From Mansonella perstans (taxonomy: Eukaryota > Nematoda > Chromadorea > Rhabditida > Onchocercidae): a DNA stretch of 64,000 nt. The translations under genes were made by a program, and so were the position numbers. Below, in pieces: positions 25,759 through 41,500 of this stretch. The notes under the pieces were generated by a model. It was not told the DNA's origin and did not search any database. It saw only the letters and a list, made by a program, of their open reading frames with translations. Positions within the stretch are counted from its first letter, which is position 1. The number at the start of each line of letters is the position of its first letter. The stretch covers positions 62,001 to 126,000 of the forward strand of contig JBAMDO010000092.1 of the NCBI GenBank assembly GCA_037074765.1. The letters are read 5' to 3'.

Positions 25759-28700
25759 TTAAATATATATTATTAATTAATATACTATTAATATACTGAT
25801 GATAGAATGGTATCAAGTCACCTATTACTTTATTACTTTAATATTATTCTATTCAATATTACCTGTCATCACTCATTTTTTTGATTATCGTTCATAATTT
25901 GCTTGGTCTTTCCCTCATTTTGCTAATTAATCGATATTTCACTCAGAATTTCGTATGAAATTTCCATTGTCACACAAAGATCAAAATTTCTCTATCAGTT
26001 AAAATGGCAATAATAATAATTTTTACATTTAAATAATAACGATAATTTTTATACTTACTTATTCAAAAATATAGTAATATTGAAATAGACAAATACTTCA
26101 TTGTCTAACTGACTGGATAATCATTTCTTAAATATTTTTATTAAAAAACAAATTACTTCATTTTCAAATGTACTACATTTAAATAATTAAATGAGGAATT
26201 GTTTAAAAAATAAAATTATTCCGACTCATCAAATAAATTGGTAAATTAAAATTAATTCTTTTAAAGGAAATATTTCCGGAAGTTAGTTTTTTGACAAATT
26301 CAGGAAAAGGGATGAAACGAAAATGGCAAACGAGAAAAATGACAATAGCAACGAATCATAATAACCAGTGAAAGCCATATTTCTCCAGAAGTTATTATTT
26401 ATTGTTAAGCAAGGATAAATCTACAGATAAGTGACGTTTAATTTATGCTTAAATTAAATGTTTCAAAATTTCAACAACGTCTTTTTTTTGCAAGAATTTA
26501 GCCAGGAACTTGTCTTTATGGATAGCATTGCTGAGGTGAAATTAAGGTTTTTATCAGGCAGATTCGGCATTGTCATATTATTATGAGAGTAACATTTGTT
26601 AGGTAAAGTACAAGTTTACTTGGGCAAATCCGGAATTATTATGGATGCAACTTGTTACATTGTTAAAAATGCAAGATTTTCCATTTCAAAACGACTTTAT
26701 TATTTTAAATAAAATTTTCAACAGAAAAAAAGAAGATAAAATAGGCAAAATTGGACAAAATTATTAGCAAAACTACATTGGAAGTTTCGGCCATTTACGT
26801 ATAAGAATACATTTGCACGGTAAATTAGAATTGGTATGGAAACTAATTTTTGCAATCATTTTTATTCATTCAAAGAGCAAGTAAGAAAACATTTAAAATA
26901 TGCTTACTAATTGTATTTAAAATTAATCTGCATGAGTAAATTTTGATTCAACCATGTAAACTTACTTCGTATTATTTATCTTAAAAACATTAAGTATTAC
27001 TTACTATACTTTTTAATTTTATTATAGTTTAATCTAGTATCAATTCATTCGTTTAAATTATTTTGAGAAAAAAAAATTTTCATTCTTTTTTACTTGTTTT
27101 GTAAATAAATTCCTGCCGCTTTCTTAGAAGCGCAAATTTTTTATGATTGTATGTATATCTTTTTTTTTTCATCCGAAAATTTAATCTAATTTTAATCAAG
27201 TAATAAATTCAAATTATGAACAAAATTATCGTTTGAACATCTTGAAAAAGTTTTCACTTCAAAAGAAAGCTTTAGTAACTTTAGTAGCTTTAGCATCCTT
27301 ACATTCAACCTCAAATCTGAACCTTATTTTAGGTGTAATTTTAAAATTTGCTCAAAAAGTGTAGCAGCTGTGTAGTTCTGTAGCAGTTGTTTCAGAGATT
27401 AGCAGGATCCCAGATTCCACCTTTGGTTGAATACGAGATTATATGTAAGAATGATGGAAAGATCCATCACTGCATATTCCAATAAATTCTTCAGTCAGCA
27501 TTTGGTCTAACGTAGACATGATTTTTTTTTCCTGAATTTTATCTGAAAGCATTATAGAAAAATGTTTCGTACAAAATTCTATAATGCAAAATTTTGATTT
27601 TCTTTTTTCTCTCTCTACCTCTTTCTTCCTCACACAGTAATATTAAATAATTTGATTCAATGATCATTTTAAAATTAGATTATTACAAATAATTTTATCG
27701 TTAACATTATCATTACAAATTAAATAACAGATTACACGGGTGGAAATTTGTTTGTATGTTTATTCATCATAAAATCTGCATTGTGGATCAGCTATTATTA
27801 TTACTATTATTAATGTAATTATTATTTTAATAATTAGCTAGCCACTAATTACTCATTTCTTCACAATCATTTGTTCATCCCAATGTTACAACAAAGAATT
27901 GATTGATTTATTGCACGACGATTCTCGTCTTTTTCTCAATAATAAATTAGTACTGTAAAAAATTTTAAATGACTTCTGAAATGATTACTCATTCCAATAT
28001 TTCGTTTAAAAAAAATTTGTAATAAATGTGGTTCAATTTTTTTTGCTTTTTGTTTTATAATTATTATTTTACCAATCAACTAATTAATTAATAAAGTTTT
28101 CATTGATCGTAATTCAAAAAGACTTATGATATAAAATTTTCATTAATCATAAATCAAAGAAAAGTATTGAATTATATTGAATTATACCTTTAATTAGCTT
28201 GTGACAAGAATTTTTTTTTTGAAAATTAGCTTTTAAATTATATTCAAATGAAATTTTGTGCAAAAGCGGAGCAATTTTGATGTTGTTCAAAGAAATTTCT
28301 TTAAATATAATCTCTAAATGGGCTCATAATGATTATCCAGAAGTTATCAATTGAATTTCAAGTTCGTGAAATTAGGAATGTAAAGTTTAGCAAAAGAAAT
28401 TTGCTCGGAGTACTTCTTTTACTGAAGTACTAATTTTAAATTATATTTAAGTGGAATTTGAGATTTTTCTTTAGCTCACTAAATTTTATCAATCTAAGTG
28501 CTTGAAAAGATATCTCGAGAAAATGCTTCCAATGGAAAAACTTGAGAAGAAAATTAGACTACTGATATCACGAATAAGTAAGTGGTGAATGCAACAGTTA
28601 CAACTTATCATCTGAAAAATAGTTCATGATTAAGTTTTGGAACTTCTGGAAGTTATAGGAGATGAATCAAAGATGTAAACTTTTGCCTATGTTCTTAGTA

Positions 28701-31700
28701 TACAAACGAAATGTTGTATTTCATAGAATTACTAATTTTTAATTTTTTTTTTTTTTAAAATTTACTCTTTTTTTAAAATTTACTCTCATCTTATGGCAAC
28801 CTCTACGCGCTAATCGATAATTTCATTTTTGAATTTAAAGCTTAGAATTTTGGCGTTGAAAATAGACAACTAATAGATCTGATCAATTTATGGCAAATCA
28901 CAACAAATTATAGAGAATAAGTTTTGAAGCACTGATTTGTTATTTTGTTAAAAAGTCTTAGAAGTTTGATTCAATTTGAAAATGTTGATAGAGTATCAAA
29001 CGAAACATTGGCGGCACTTTTTTTGTTTGTTTTTTAAATGACCTTGGATTTATTTTAGATATATTTGATTTCGATCGAGGCCGCTATTTTAACTGGTATT
29101 TGTGTAAAATTGAAATTGTGATTTTACGATGAAAATGACTGATAAATGTTTTTATTAAATGTTCAGCAAAAGACTTTTAAAGCGATGAAATCGAGAGCAA
29201 GAGAGAGAGAACAGGAGCTTTTGATGTGATAGGTTTAAAATTTTCCGATTTTCCATTACCTTAATTTCCTAGCACATATGACATCATATTTAATGAATCA
29301 GAATAATATTCCTTCTTAAAAAAAGAAAACAATAACGACAACCGAGGGATGAAATTAACAAAAGCTTCCGTGAAGAATGCTAAAAAATTAAACGAAAATC
29401 ATGAAAATTTAAATATGAAATAATACTCGTTATTTAAATACAAAATATCATTGAAAGTTTCATTTCAGCAACTCTTCACTCTTTTTATGGATTGCATGAG
29501 TAATCCATGGAAATGTATCAGTTTGAATGACTGTGATGTTGCAGTGAAAATCAAAATGTCAGCTGAAACTAGAACTGTAATATAACCAGTTGTCAGAAGA
29601 AAAAAAAAGTATAATTTAACATTTTTAACTTCGCTGTTAATTTCATTGCTGTCAATAAATTATTTTTTCATTAAACAGACATGCAATTTATCCATGTTAA
29701 ATTTATCCTAATTTCTTTATGACTATGCGTAATTAAACACATGATCGTAAAGAAATTAGGCATCTAATTAATTTTTAAAATATAACTTAACTTTTCTTTT
29801 TTTTTTGAAATCATTTCTAGTCATTACATATGCTCTCTAATATCAACATTTAATTACTACAAAGGTAAATTTTTTTTCCCATTGCGTGTTGATAGAGTAC
29901 GAATGGCTGTTAGCGAAGTCTTTTGAAGAATAACATTGAAATTAAAAACCGCACATCAATTTGATTAAAGTTTATATTCGAATATATCAGTAATTGTATT
30001 TTAGATTGCGTTTTTTCATTTAAAAAATTCCCAAGAAGTTCAATCTTAAAGTTAGAATTAAGCTCTAAATTAATCAACAAGAAAAAAACTTAAATTTCTT
30101 TGCTCATTTTTTCTAGCTCTCCTTCTCCATTGAACAAACTCAATTTCGATGGAATAAAGTTTAAAAGATTTAATTTTAATAATTAAAATCGTTTCTAATT
30201 GCGGTTAAGTTTATAAAAGTTTTACGAAACAATTTCTCGGAAAAGTAAAAAAAATTGCATATATCCTGCCATAACTCATTTAAACATTTTTAAATAATCA
30301 CAATTTTCAATTTTAGTTGTGTTATCTTCAAAGAAAATAATTTCTATCGCAGTTTTCTTCTAATTTGTATCCAAACTTATCTCCAGAACTGACTTTTTTT
30401 TTCACTCGTAAAAAGAACAAAAATAGCAAAAAACAAAATAAAATGAAGTTCCATTTTACATTTGATTTTCTTCTATTTTTTATTGCATTTTTTTTTTTGA
30501 TTTAATTTTATTTTAGCCTTTTACTTCTATTCAATCAATTCCATCCTATTTTCCTCTATCTTATTTAATTCGAGAATATTTTGTTTTTGATCGAAATTTT
30601 ACTTTTTTTCGCCATTTTGATGGTAGGATAAAATAAACTAAATTAAATGATTTGGAGAAAATCTGATCCTGCTGTAAAATAGCTCGCTACTGCGTATATC
30701 TTATACCAGCAATTTACAGTAACAGTAAAGATAAATCTAGGCTACAATTATGCAGTTGCATATTGCAGCCTATCTTGGACCGCATTAAAAAATGATGGGA
30801 GTGCGAGGTTGTTGAACTACTGAGATGATGTGTTTTTGATAGTTGCTAATTAGTACATTTTTATTTTAATTTAATTTGATCTATAATGATAACAATATTT
30901 CATATATCTATGAAACATATGGAATTTTTCATAGATTCTTAAGATTGAAATTTTTGAAGAAACTTTGTATAATTTTCTACTGCAGTTTTCAGGCAATCGA
31001 AATGTAAAACAGGGAAAATGTAAAAAAAATACTTTTGATATCTGATAAACTGATAACACAGTGATTTATGTGTCTTTTGTGATATCTAGACCAAAAATTT
31101 TAAGTTTTAGATTTCTCGAATCATACGGATGAAATCCTGAAGGAAAAATGTCTCGTGATTTCAAAATTTCTAAAATTCATTTATAATTTGGACAAAATAA
31201 TTCGGTTTTCAAAACGAATACTTTTGAATTATAATATTTTTTTACCTTTAACTATCCGCCACTTTCTTCCATAGTTTGGTTGTTTTTCTGTCTTAATTTT
31301 GTATGATATTTCCTTTTTTTTTTTCAGGTTTTAAATTCACAGGCTTCTTACATATATCTTATTTTTGTGGTAGATTTTATTATTTCCAAGTTTTTTGCCT
31401 ACATTTAAGATTTTCTGATTTTCTAAGAATAGCAACAGGAAATTTTACGCAACAGTTAAACAAGTTTTTCTATTTAGAAGTACAGTATTCGAAGATACAA
31501 TTAGAAAGATTTCGAAAAGTTTCTTTTTCTTCACCGAGTAAATAGATAGAGTTTCTAAATAAAGTATTGTTTTTCACCACAATTTTTGAAATGTGTAGTC
31601 GTGGTTCCTTAGCGGATGATTCAAAGACATAATGTCTATTTGTTATCGAATATTATGTGTTCTATCGTATCGATGTTATATGTATATTTATGTACTGTTT

Positions 31701-34700
31701 CAGAGTTTCCATTTTTCCAACATTTTCATCATTATGTAATGGAGCAGCGTTTGCAAGGCCTCGAAGATTTGCAGATAAGTTATTATTTTTAAGTTTTCGC
31801 TAATTTTTTAAAAACATTTGTCTGAGAAATAAAGGAATGAGGTGTGCAGAAAATCAAGTTTTAAATGGAGAATAATAAATTCAAATTTAACAGAGTTTTA
31901 GCTGACATAAATAATTTATGTGAAATATTTTTAAGCATATATTCCCCAACCATATGGAATAACTTAGAAAGATTTCAATAAGGCAGTCATAATCAGTAAT
32001 GGATTAAATATTTGTGAAGCAGTTGAATTTTTGGAATTGCAAATTAATATGCAATGTGGACTATATTGTAGAACTTTTTACAGTCTCTTATAGAGAAGAT
32101 CAAAAACATTTTGTTGCATAAAATTTGCATAATTATCTAAATGAAAAAATTTAATCACTCAAATTAATTAGTGAATTGCATAATTAAATTACTAAAATTT
32201 CGTTTTTTTTCGAATCGTTTTATTGCTTAATTAGTCCCAGTCATATATACATATATATTATAAGTTGAAGACTTGTTTGACGATAATCAAAATGAGCCGT
32301 TTCAAATGTAATGTTAATATAGGTGCTGAATTTCTCAATATAAGCTGGGAAATTCGAAGGGAATTGACAAGAATTTTTTGCCATGAGTAGATTACAATTT
32401 CCCAAGATAATCAGGTTAATTTCAAATTTTTTGCAAAATCAGAATTACAATAGAAAGAAATGTGTTTTTCAATCAGAAAAAGTTCAACGATCACCTTCTT
32501 GTAATTCGATGATGTTTCCAAAGGTATAGCGATTTAACATTTTTCAAGAACGATGAAATCATTCATTTATGTTCCTTTTGTATAATAATTTTTTAATGTT
32601 TCAGTCAGTGTCCTTGACACATTTAAAGGAAGCAAAGTAGAGGTTTTCGGCAAAGGTTCTATTAATATTGGAGAAATTTTGCGTTTTTTTTTTTTTTAGA
32701 CCTAACTTAATTTCAAAAACGATCTTTTGATAAATGATTAGATCATAGTTTTGTGAGTTAGTCCAATAGATGGATCAGCGTTAGATTAGAGGAAGTCAGA
32801 TTTTCCCATAAATTGCCGTCTTCCGATTCTACACTATTAACGGAAGATTTATGGTACAATTGTTCCTAATGAATCGATAGGAAATATTAGAGACAATGCT
32901 CTCTATTAAACTGAATTTCATGGCGAAACAGTCCAGTAGCATCTGAAGGGCTGAATTTATAATCTGATCTGTCAGGTTGTAAGATTTGGTTTTATTTTAT
33001 TCTTCTGCCTTTTCTTTTTCTTTTTTCTCCCCCAAAAAAGAAAGCATTAATTGGATGAGAAGAATGAGGTAAATTAATCAAGTTGCTCTGATTTCATGAT
33101 GAGATGAGGTACCATTTATTGTTCCCATAAATTTCAGTAAAAAGCAGCAGCTGTGGTGGATATGGTATGTTTTGTAATACTGATACTGTATAGTATTAGT
33201 TGCAACAGTAGTTTTAGCTATAGAGTATTATTTTAATTTTCTAAGTTTTACTTCAAATTATTGTAGTAAGGAACGATAGTTATTTAGCTGTACTAGTGAA
33301 AGCATCACTTACTTTATTGATTTCTCTTTCGAAGCATTATTTTGTTTTCATTGCTGGAGTGAAAAATGATTACATTTGCCACGAAATGTTATAAATTTAT
33401 TTTGCTATGTAATTCAATTATCAAAAAAAAAAAAAAAAATACAAAATCTTTTGTTTTCAAATTTAGATTAATTGTAAATCAGAACAAAGAATTTGAACAT
33501 TAATAATTTTGTTTATGTTTGAAATATTTGAAAATGCGCATCTATGATTTGTTGAGTCATTTTTCATATTTAGATAACAAAATAGGAGCAAGAAAGAATG
33601 AGTTAAAAAACGTAGAAAATAAGTGAAAAAAGATAGGAAGGGAATGAAGTAATATAAAAAAAGAAAAAAGAAAAAGGAAATAAGATGAAAATTAAAGGTG
33701 TGATGGCGAAGAAGAAAAAAAATGATTAGTTCAGTAAGAGAAAACATACGAATAGAGAGAAATTATTTTATGGAAATATTGAAATTTTTCTAGAAATTTC
33801 ACTTTGAATGTGTTCCTCTTTTACTGTAATATTGTTCTGTATACACACAATAACACGAATGTATTTTGAGTGTGGTTGAGTTTTGTCATAATGAAGTGCT
33901 GTTGCAATCGACGTCTAATCTTAGTTTCTTCTCTCGTTCTCTCAATTTTTGTTCAAATGTTTTTCGATATCTTCGTTTGCTAATAATAACTTCAGTCAAT
34001 AACATTATCCAGTCAATATTGCACTTATTATTATTATTATTGTTTCTGTTAAGACAATTTCATTAGTTTTCGCTAAAAATTATAATTGTTTAGCATACTA
34101 TTTGTTATATTCATCTTTTCATACAATTTTTACTATTATTTATATCTGAAATCAATTCCAAACTTTCTTTATTTTAAAACTGTATACACATTCATTCTAT
34201 TCTATTTGTATAGGTTTGTTTTTATGTATTCAGCTTATAAGAATGACCAAAATATCAGTTAAGTATACAAAAGATAGATAAATTTCTGCTTAGGAAATTT
34301 CGAAAGAAAAATTTAAATTAAAAAGATAATATTTTTTCTCCTCCTCAATTCTGCTATTCTGCTGTCTATAGCAAACATTTGGAAAATCAAGAAAAATCAA
34401 GAAAATTAAGCTATCTATTCATTCTCTCTTTTCTTTGCTTTATTCTAACATACTCATTGCTATTCGTAATTTTCCAACTGCATAAATTCATCATTATCAG
34501 TTTGCATTTAATATTTTAAATCATTCGCGGACTGAATCGTTTTCCTTGTTCAATTAAAATTTTCGGCGATTATATGGATATTTAATTAAGCAGATTAATA
34601 ATTACTGCTATTGCATTTCTACAAATTTGACTGTGCTGCCATACATACCACTGCTGTCTTACAGTATCATATTTTTACTGCTACGACAGTATTATATTAT

Positions 34701-35510
34701 ACTGCTGTTGTCACTACACTTTTTTCATTTATTACTGAAGGAAGTCAGGCACTTGAATTGATAGAATTTTAATTTTCTTTCAAATCTGATTCAAGAAAAA
34801 AAGCCCTTGGAATTCATTTCATTCATTATTTGAAAGGATAGAAAAGAGGTAAAAAGGAGGAAGAGAAGAGATGCTTTTCAAATTTAATTGGTATTTGCAT
34901 ATGAAACAGCAATATTTCTTTCATAATTATCATCATTTGGGTGAGTTATTTCCAATTTTCATAAGTTGTTAATTCAGAAATAAACAATAAGAGAGGCGAA
35001 AAACTATCAATTGTAGATTTTATCTTCTGCGAAACTTGGTTGGATGAAAATTTCTGCATCTCAGTGATTTTTTCGAAAATCTTTGAAATTGTTTATTCAT
35101 CTTTTCTAACTTGACGAAGAACTTTTCATCACTAATTTCTATAAGGACAAGTCATCGTTTATGTTGGGTAGTAAATGAATAATTTCTGGTTTTCAATGGG
35201 AAGGAGATATATGAGAACAGTAAATAAAATAATGTCAGAAATAACTATATCAACAATAGCGTAGAGTAATATAATTGTGATTTTACTGCTTTGCATCAGC
35301 TTTATAAAAGTCATAAAATGGAAATGTTCATTTGATCTTAAATTGTACTGGCTGAATTGAAAGTGCTTTTTGGAATAGTTTGGTGAAACGAAGCAGAATT
35401 GAGTTTAATCCACCACTCCAAATATTCACAAATGTTTGCAATAGAGCATAGTAGTGTATAATGTGATTTAGAATTTAGTGCATTTCACTGTTTATTGCAC
35501 CCATTTTTTT

Positions 35511-35544
35511 AGGTCTAACCGCTGAAAAGGATTTCAAAAAAATA
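35511..35544 (+). promoter_or_regulatory. Splice acceptor and leader before CEP170-like ATG
   Basis: A T-run acceptor (AG at 35511-35512) lies 32 nt before the first ATG. It could receive a spliced leader, which would make this the first exon. The coding frame is open through the whole leader, so it could also be an internal exon with an upstream partner. Confidence 0.4.
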
Positions 35545-38500
35545 ATGAATTCAACCGAATCTCTGCATATTGGTGGAAATATGCAAGGAGCTCAAGAGGA
35601 TACACCACATAAAGTGGATACTTTCATGCAGGTGAGACTATTTCGATCCGTCGAATAGTTAAGATTTCAGCAAAAATAATAAATAAAAATGGATTGGCTA
35701 ATAAGAAAGCCAATAGGCAAGTAATTACTATAATCAGTTAGGTAGAATTGACGAGTTATCATTTCTTGAAATGCTGTTTTGAAGTTTAAAATCATTAAAG
35801 CATTGTTTTTTTACATTGCTAAATTTGACCTTTAAAAGTGTGCTTGATGAAGTTTTTTGATTTCACCAGATTTTGTTTTAATTTCTTAGGAAAAAGTTGT
35901 TGCTGTGTAAATTCAGCATGATGGTGATATCTTGTTAGTATGTATATTTTAGTCAAATTTTTGCAAAATTATTAGAAACTGCGAAATTGGAATGATACAT
36001 CTCTGTTCTTGTGCTATAAGTGTACACAAAAACGATGTACACAAAAAATTAATTTTCATGACTATTGTTCAGTAAAAAATGGATAACAAAACAGTATTTG
36101 CTAACTACAATGCTAATTACAGTTAACTCCTGTTAATTTTTTTATCCCTTGTGCCATTTTTTTGGTTTCTCAGATTCAGGATTTTTATATCGCCTTATTA
36201 AATTCTTATTTCTTTCCTTTCGAAAAGTAATTTAAGTTATTATATAAAATGATTAAAAAATTATCTTATATAAAGATTCTTTTTTCTATAAAATTGACTA
36301 AATTATATTTTTACACCTATAATAAGGAATAAGGAAAACAATAAAAAGGAAAATGAAATTTGATAACTAATATCGGCGGTTTAAAGTTGAAAACTAAGAG
36401 AGCATTATCGTAGGATTCAGTTTGCAATCCACATTCTCTACTCTTACACCTTTCTTTTGCTATACAGTATTCTTCTTGCACTTATTCCAAAGTTTCTTTC
36501 TGATTTTAAAACGGCAGGAGATGAAAAAGTTTTTTCATTTTTAAAATTCGAAGAACAATGAAAAGTAATTTTTCACTGTGCAATTATTATCAATAAATCA
36601 TGTTGTAGTTTGGGCTGATAAAGATCAGCGATATTTATTATCTCTTTCATCACTTTATAGTTATTCGTACTTTTTGTTGCATCCTTAGTTCTATTATAAT
36701 TTGTTATTGTAAAGTATAATTTATAACTTTTTTTTGGAAAATTTCGTTGGACGATTGTATGTAAGGAAGTTTTTTGGAATCAAATATCTCACATAAGTTG
36801 AATTACTAATTATTGATTTTTTTACCGGTTATTATCTTTTTTTATGAAAAATTATATGATAAATACATGTGACAAGGTTATTTAATTAATTATTTCTTTC
36901 TCTTTCCTTTCTTTTTCTCTCCGCCTCTTTTTATTAGTTCATCAGTCTTTCATATTAGAGTTTCGTTATAAAGCAGTGTGTTTTTATTAAGGCGACATTA
37001 CATAATTAATCTTATTTCAATTATACGATGTAGAAAAGTAGTATATTACAAATACTACTTTTCTACATCGTACCTATTCATCCTTTCACTGCATTAGCAG
37101 CGAAAACTAATCATAAGCTAGGCGTATTTATACACCAATAACAACTGACTTTCAAAATACGCATTTTATTTGTTGTTTATCTTGTAAATCCATTTATGAT
37201 AATGTTTAAACTAAGCAATGTATTTGAGCATTTCCTACAAAGTAAACATTTTCCCGATAATAGACCTAATCACATAAATGTCGTAAGTGATGGTCATTAT
37301 GTAATGACATCCTAACAATGAATGATTATCATTGATATTTTTTAGTTGTCATGTCGTTGTATTCATTCTATTTCATTAATTAATAAATCCATTACTAGTG
37401 TTAATCACTAGGTATTGTTTAAAAAAGATTATTCGACTCATTTCATTTTGTACTTTTTTAGTTCACTTGAAACATATGATACACGCAGACACGCACATAT
37501 ACACTTACACATACATACCTATAATAATAGTAGAAAAAGTGAAAAAGGGAATGATCATTCGACTTTCATTATGAAAAAATTAATAATTCATACAACGATG
37601 AGCATTTTCAATGTAGGTGTAGCATGGTAAATATTTCATTGTTTAGTCAAAGAAGATTGTCAAGATGATTTTTTCCTGAAACATTTCTTTCCTAAAACTG
37701 TTTTTAACAGTGGAAAAAATTCCTGGTTCAATTAAAGGAATACTTTAGATATTCTCAAAATGTTGCGCTAATTAGAAGTTATTTTATAATTTCTTAATGT
37801 TATTTTTCATCATGAATATTGTTTGGAATGTAGGGAATATACATTTGCACAATTTTATCTTTCAGATTTTCTTGAATATTTTTATTTCACGTTTAATATT
37901 TAAAAGGTTTGCTTTTTCAGGTTTTCCTATTTTTTTCCATTATTCAGAGATATTTGAGGATTTTAAATGATGCTGATAATAGTGATATCAGTAATAGCTG
38001 GGGAGACTGAATACAAGTAGTTATCATAATGATGTTTGATCTCAGTAAAATTTGATTAGTAACATGTTTATGACGGGAAGTTTATGGGTACTTGAAGACG
38101 GCAAATATCCAAAAGTTTGAGAGTTTGAAATGTTTGATAATCTGCACTGAACAGTAGTTTCATTTCGTCCACAAAACTGATGTTACATGTAAGATTTCCA
38201 TGATATTATGTTGATTATTGTTCATCTAATGGATCACTGATTGGTTAAAATTTTTGCGATTGAAAAATTTTTTCTTTCTTTGATTTGAAGGTGAATATGA
38301 TATTGTCATTATCTTGGTTGTAATTTTGAAAAATTTGGTTTGAATTGATTTCATGTTCACTGTTCAGTTTCTTCTCTTTAATTATATTATGTAGACTAAG
38401 ATTAAAGGAAAAGTATATATCTCCAATAATTTTCGGGGGTAGATTATTTGTCAAGTTTAATAGCCGTTCGAGAAATATATACTAAACTGGGATTTTGATT

Positions 38501-41500
38501 TTTTGTCGAAAAGCTGTCTGTTTCATTGTTCACATATTTCTGAGTTTTTTTTTTTTTAAAAAAAAACAGACTTTAATGATTTCGAATAACGTAATATGAA
38601 AAGTACGTATTTTGGGTTTAATTTACGAAGTATGATTTTTTCCAAAGTATACATTTTTGATTTAATTTAATGTTAAATTATGTAAAATGTTAAATTACCA
38701 TTATTTCTCGATTTTTTAAAAATGATTTATGCATAAATAAACAAGCGAAAAATTGAATCAGCATTCTCTGTTGGATAATGGATTGTGCAAATAATTGATT
38801 TTTTTTTAACATCGTAAAAATTTGAAGTTTCTGTAAAATTGATTGAACCATTTATTAATGTGTTTCTATTTCATTCATTTTTTTCAATAATACCCTTTCT
38901 TATAGTTCTATTTGTACAGGGTTCTGAAAATCAGGAAAGTACTGGTGCTGGTTCTACTCATTCATCGATTTCGCCTCCGATATCGCTGATGCATGATATT
39001 ACAGCGACATCTCCAGCAAGTATTACTGGTCAACAAGCTACTGCAATACCCGTTACATTATCGCAAATGTAAGTAACTTTTGTTAATTAAGAAAGTCGCA
39101 GATTACCACAATCATAATGAAAATAATTTAAAGCACTAAAACTTATGTTGATGCAAAAAGTTTGTCCAAAATTATGTCCGGTATAACATCAGCTATCGGG
39201 CGAATTATAATGATGGAATGTTTTTAGAGTGTCACATGCTTGATGAAGAATAGCGAAAATTGATATTATTGTTCAGTGCAGTTTAAGCTCTTAGTGAAAT
39301 TGGTAAAAAATTATGTTAAATGTCTATATTAGCTATTCTGATTTAAAGTTTCCTTTTTTAATTTTATCTATATGATGGTATTATGCATACTACTGTTAGA
39401 AGAGAAATGTATTGTACTTTAGATTTTCATTTTGACGTATGAATTAATTCCTTTCTTGGTTGAATTCTATTCAGTATGATATTTATTAAGTGCGGTCGTC
39501 TTCATCAAAAGACTGATCATGTAGATTGGTTTCTTGATTGATATCGTGATACTAATGGAGAGATAAATTTTAGGTGCAAATAATTTGATTGTAAACTTTT
39601 GGGAATTCCTACCAAGGATTCTAAAATTTTTCAATTATTCGATTTCTGTTATGCTTGTATTTTAAAGTTTTCACTATATGCTGAATTCGAAAGTTTAAAG
39701 GTGTGCACCAACAGCTGCTGCACTCGGTAATCATCAGATCTTGATCGATCCAACAACCGGTCAGCATTTTTTGTTATCTTCTGCACCACCAGCACCACAT
39801 CCACAGATAATCTATCAGCCGGTTTATTACTCCGCTGCGCCGGCTCAACCGGTTTTATATCATCCTTTTCCAGCCGCAGCTCATGGTTAGCCTTTGGAAT
39901 TTCCTTCTACATTTAGAAGTTACATTTAAATTTATGTAAACGGTGTGAGCAAGCATTGTGAAATGTTAGTTTTAGCATTGCCTGAAGAGAGTTACTTTAG
40001 CTCCCACTGTACTTTTTCATGGTTCTTTATAGTATTTTACGGTTTCTTGTCGTTCCAAATTATTTATTAATGACTCAGTCGAACAGTTCAATTTTTTCGA
40101 GTCATTTTACCTGTTCCTTTCAAATATGTTAATAACTACAGGTGCATATGTCGTAGCTGCTACACCAATAACTGCTTCCCAAACCGGAAGTCATATATCA
40201 TCGTCACATATGGCACTTGGACAATGCTTTTCTTCAACTCCATCCCCGCCAACGGCTGCACAAAGTACTACCGGATGTTTTGTACGCAGTGTTGCTGATT
40301 TCGATGACACAAGGTAAGTCTTTTCCTCACTATAAATTGTGCGGTTGCGGTTGTGGTTTCAGAAGTAAGTGTTTTGTAGATCTATAAGATTGAAGTTGGT
40401 CTACTGTAAAAGGTCGATTCAAGCAGTTATTTCCTACATCTAAACTCCGATAGATTCGCACATATTGATAATTAGAAATTTTTGCATAATTTCCTTGCAG
40501 TACTGATTTGTGTTCTTTCAGATCAGCGGTAACAGCCGATGAAAGGCATACGGTTTTTGAAAATCCATTGAAGTCGACAGGTAAAAGTCATGCGACGGAT
40601 ATGAAACAAGTTCTTGTTTCAAGAAACTGTAATTTTTTCTGTAGTAGTTTTCCATAATTTTTCTATTTTTCTGCCATAATTTAAGTTTTTTAAATAGGCC
40701 ATTTTGAAATTCCATAAGAATTTGAAAATTTTCATACTGAAAAATTTCAAAAATTTTAATAAATTTTCATATTCATATTATAATGGGTTCGGAATTACAA
40801 ATTTATGGAACTGAATAGTTTCTTTTTTCCTCCTAATTGCATGTAGTTTAATACATATTGTAAATTTTTTCCAGCCGTTTCACCACCACATTCTTCACCT
40901 ATTTTGTCCAAAAATTGTTTGACATTCGACAATGTGGGTAATCCGTCGAAAACTCTTACACAAATCCGTCCACAAGAGGCCACAATGTGCCAGGAATCTG
41001 TTAGTAAGCCAGTCACTAACGTCACCCCTGTAAGTATGAATATTTTGCTGGATTTTCTGTAAAATAAAAAGTTTTAGAAATATTTTAGAATTACAGTAAA
41101 CAATGAGGAAATTTGTAGGTTAACTTTTATAGTGCATTTTAATATGCCTCTGTAAAATTTCTCATAAAGTGTTAAAAATCCTGTTTTACGAATAAATTAT
41201 CCAGTTAAACAGTTGGTGTGGAAAAAATTAGAACCATTTATTAAGAAAATAGGGTGCGAATATTTCATTTCATCACAATAACGTTAGATTTTTTGAGACG
41301 AACAGAAAAAAGAAAAAATCAGAATGGTTCTATCACAAGAGATTTTTTGATAAGTAGTAATGATAAAATACTAGAAAGGATTAAAATTCATTAATGTTGG
41401 TTTTTAAAATCAACATGTCGATGAGGCTAAAGATATGATGATAGCAGTGTTCTTTTTATAGGAGGGCGAAAGGACACCGTTATTTGGTGGAGCACCAGCA

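Larger units (their letters stand above)
20842..35512. other. Long gene-poor interval between fos and the CEP170-like gene
   Basis: Nearly 15 kb without a gene I can support. It holds an AT-alternating tract around 22341-22385, a T run near 22490-22512, a TAA/TAG-type trinucleotide-rich stretch around 23700-23870 and an A run at 33424-33440. Exon-like segments with acceptors occur at 25645-25758 and 27396-27444 but do not chain into a convincing gene. Upstream non-coding or N-terminal exons of the downstream CEP170-like gene could hide here. Confidence 0.5.

Noticed and set aside
26500..26600. Exon-like segment beginning QELVFMDSIAE
   Set aside because: Only about a dozen codons before a possible donor, with no partner exons; many such pieces are expected in AT-rich DNA.
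33463..33747. 94-codon minus-strand frame that looks membrane-spanning
   Set aside because: It comes from an A-rich plus strand (Phe/Leu/Tyr codons by composition) and has no splice partners.
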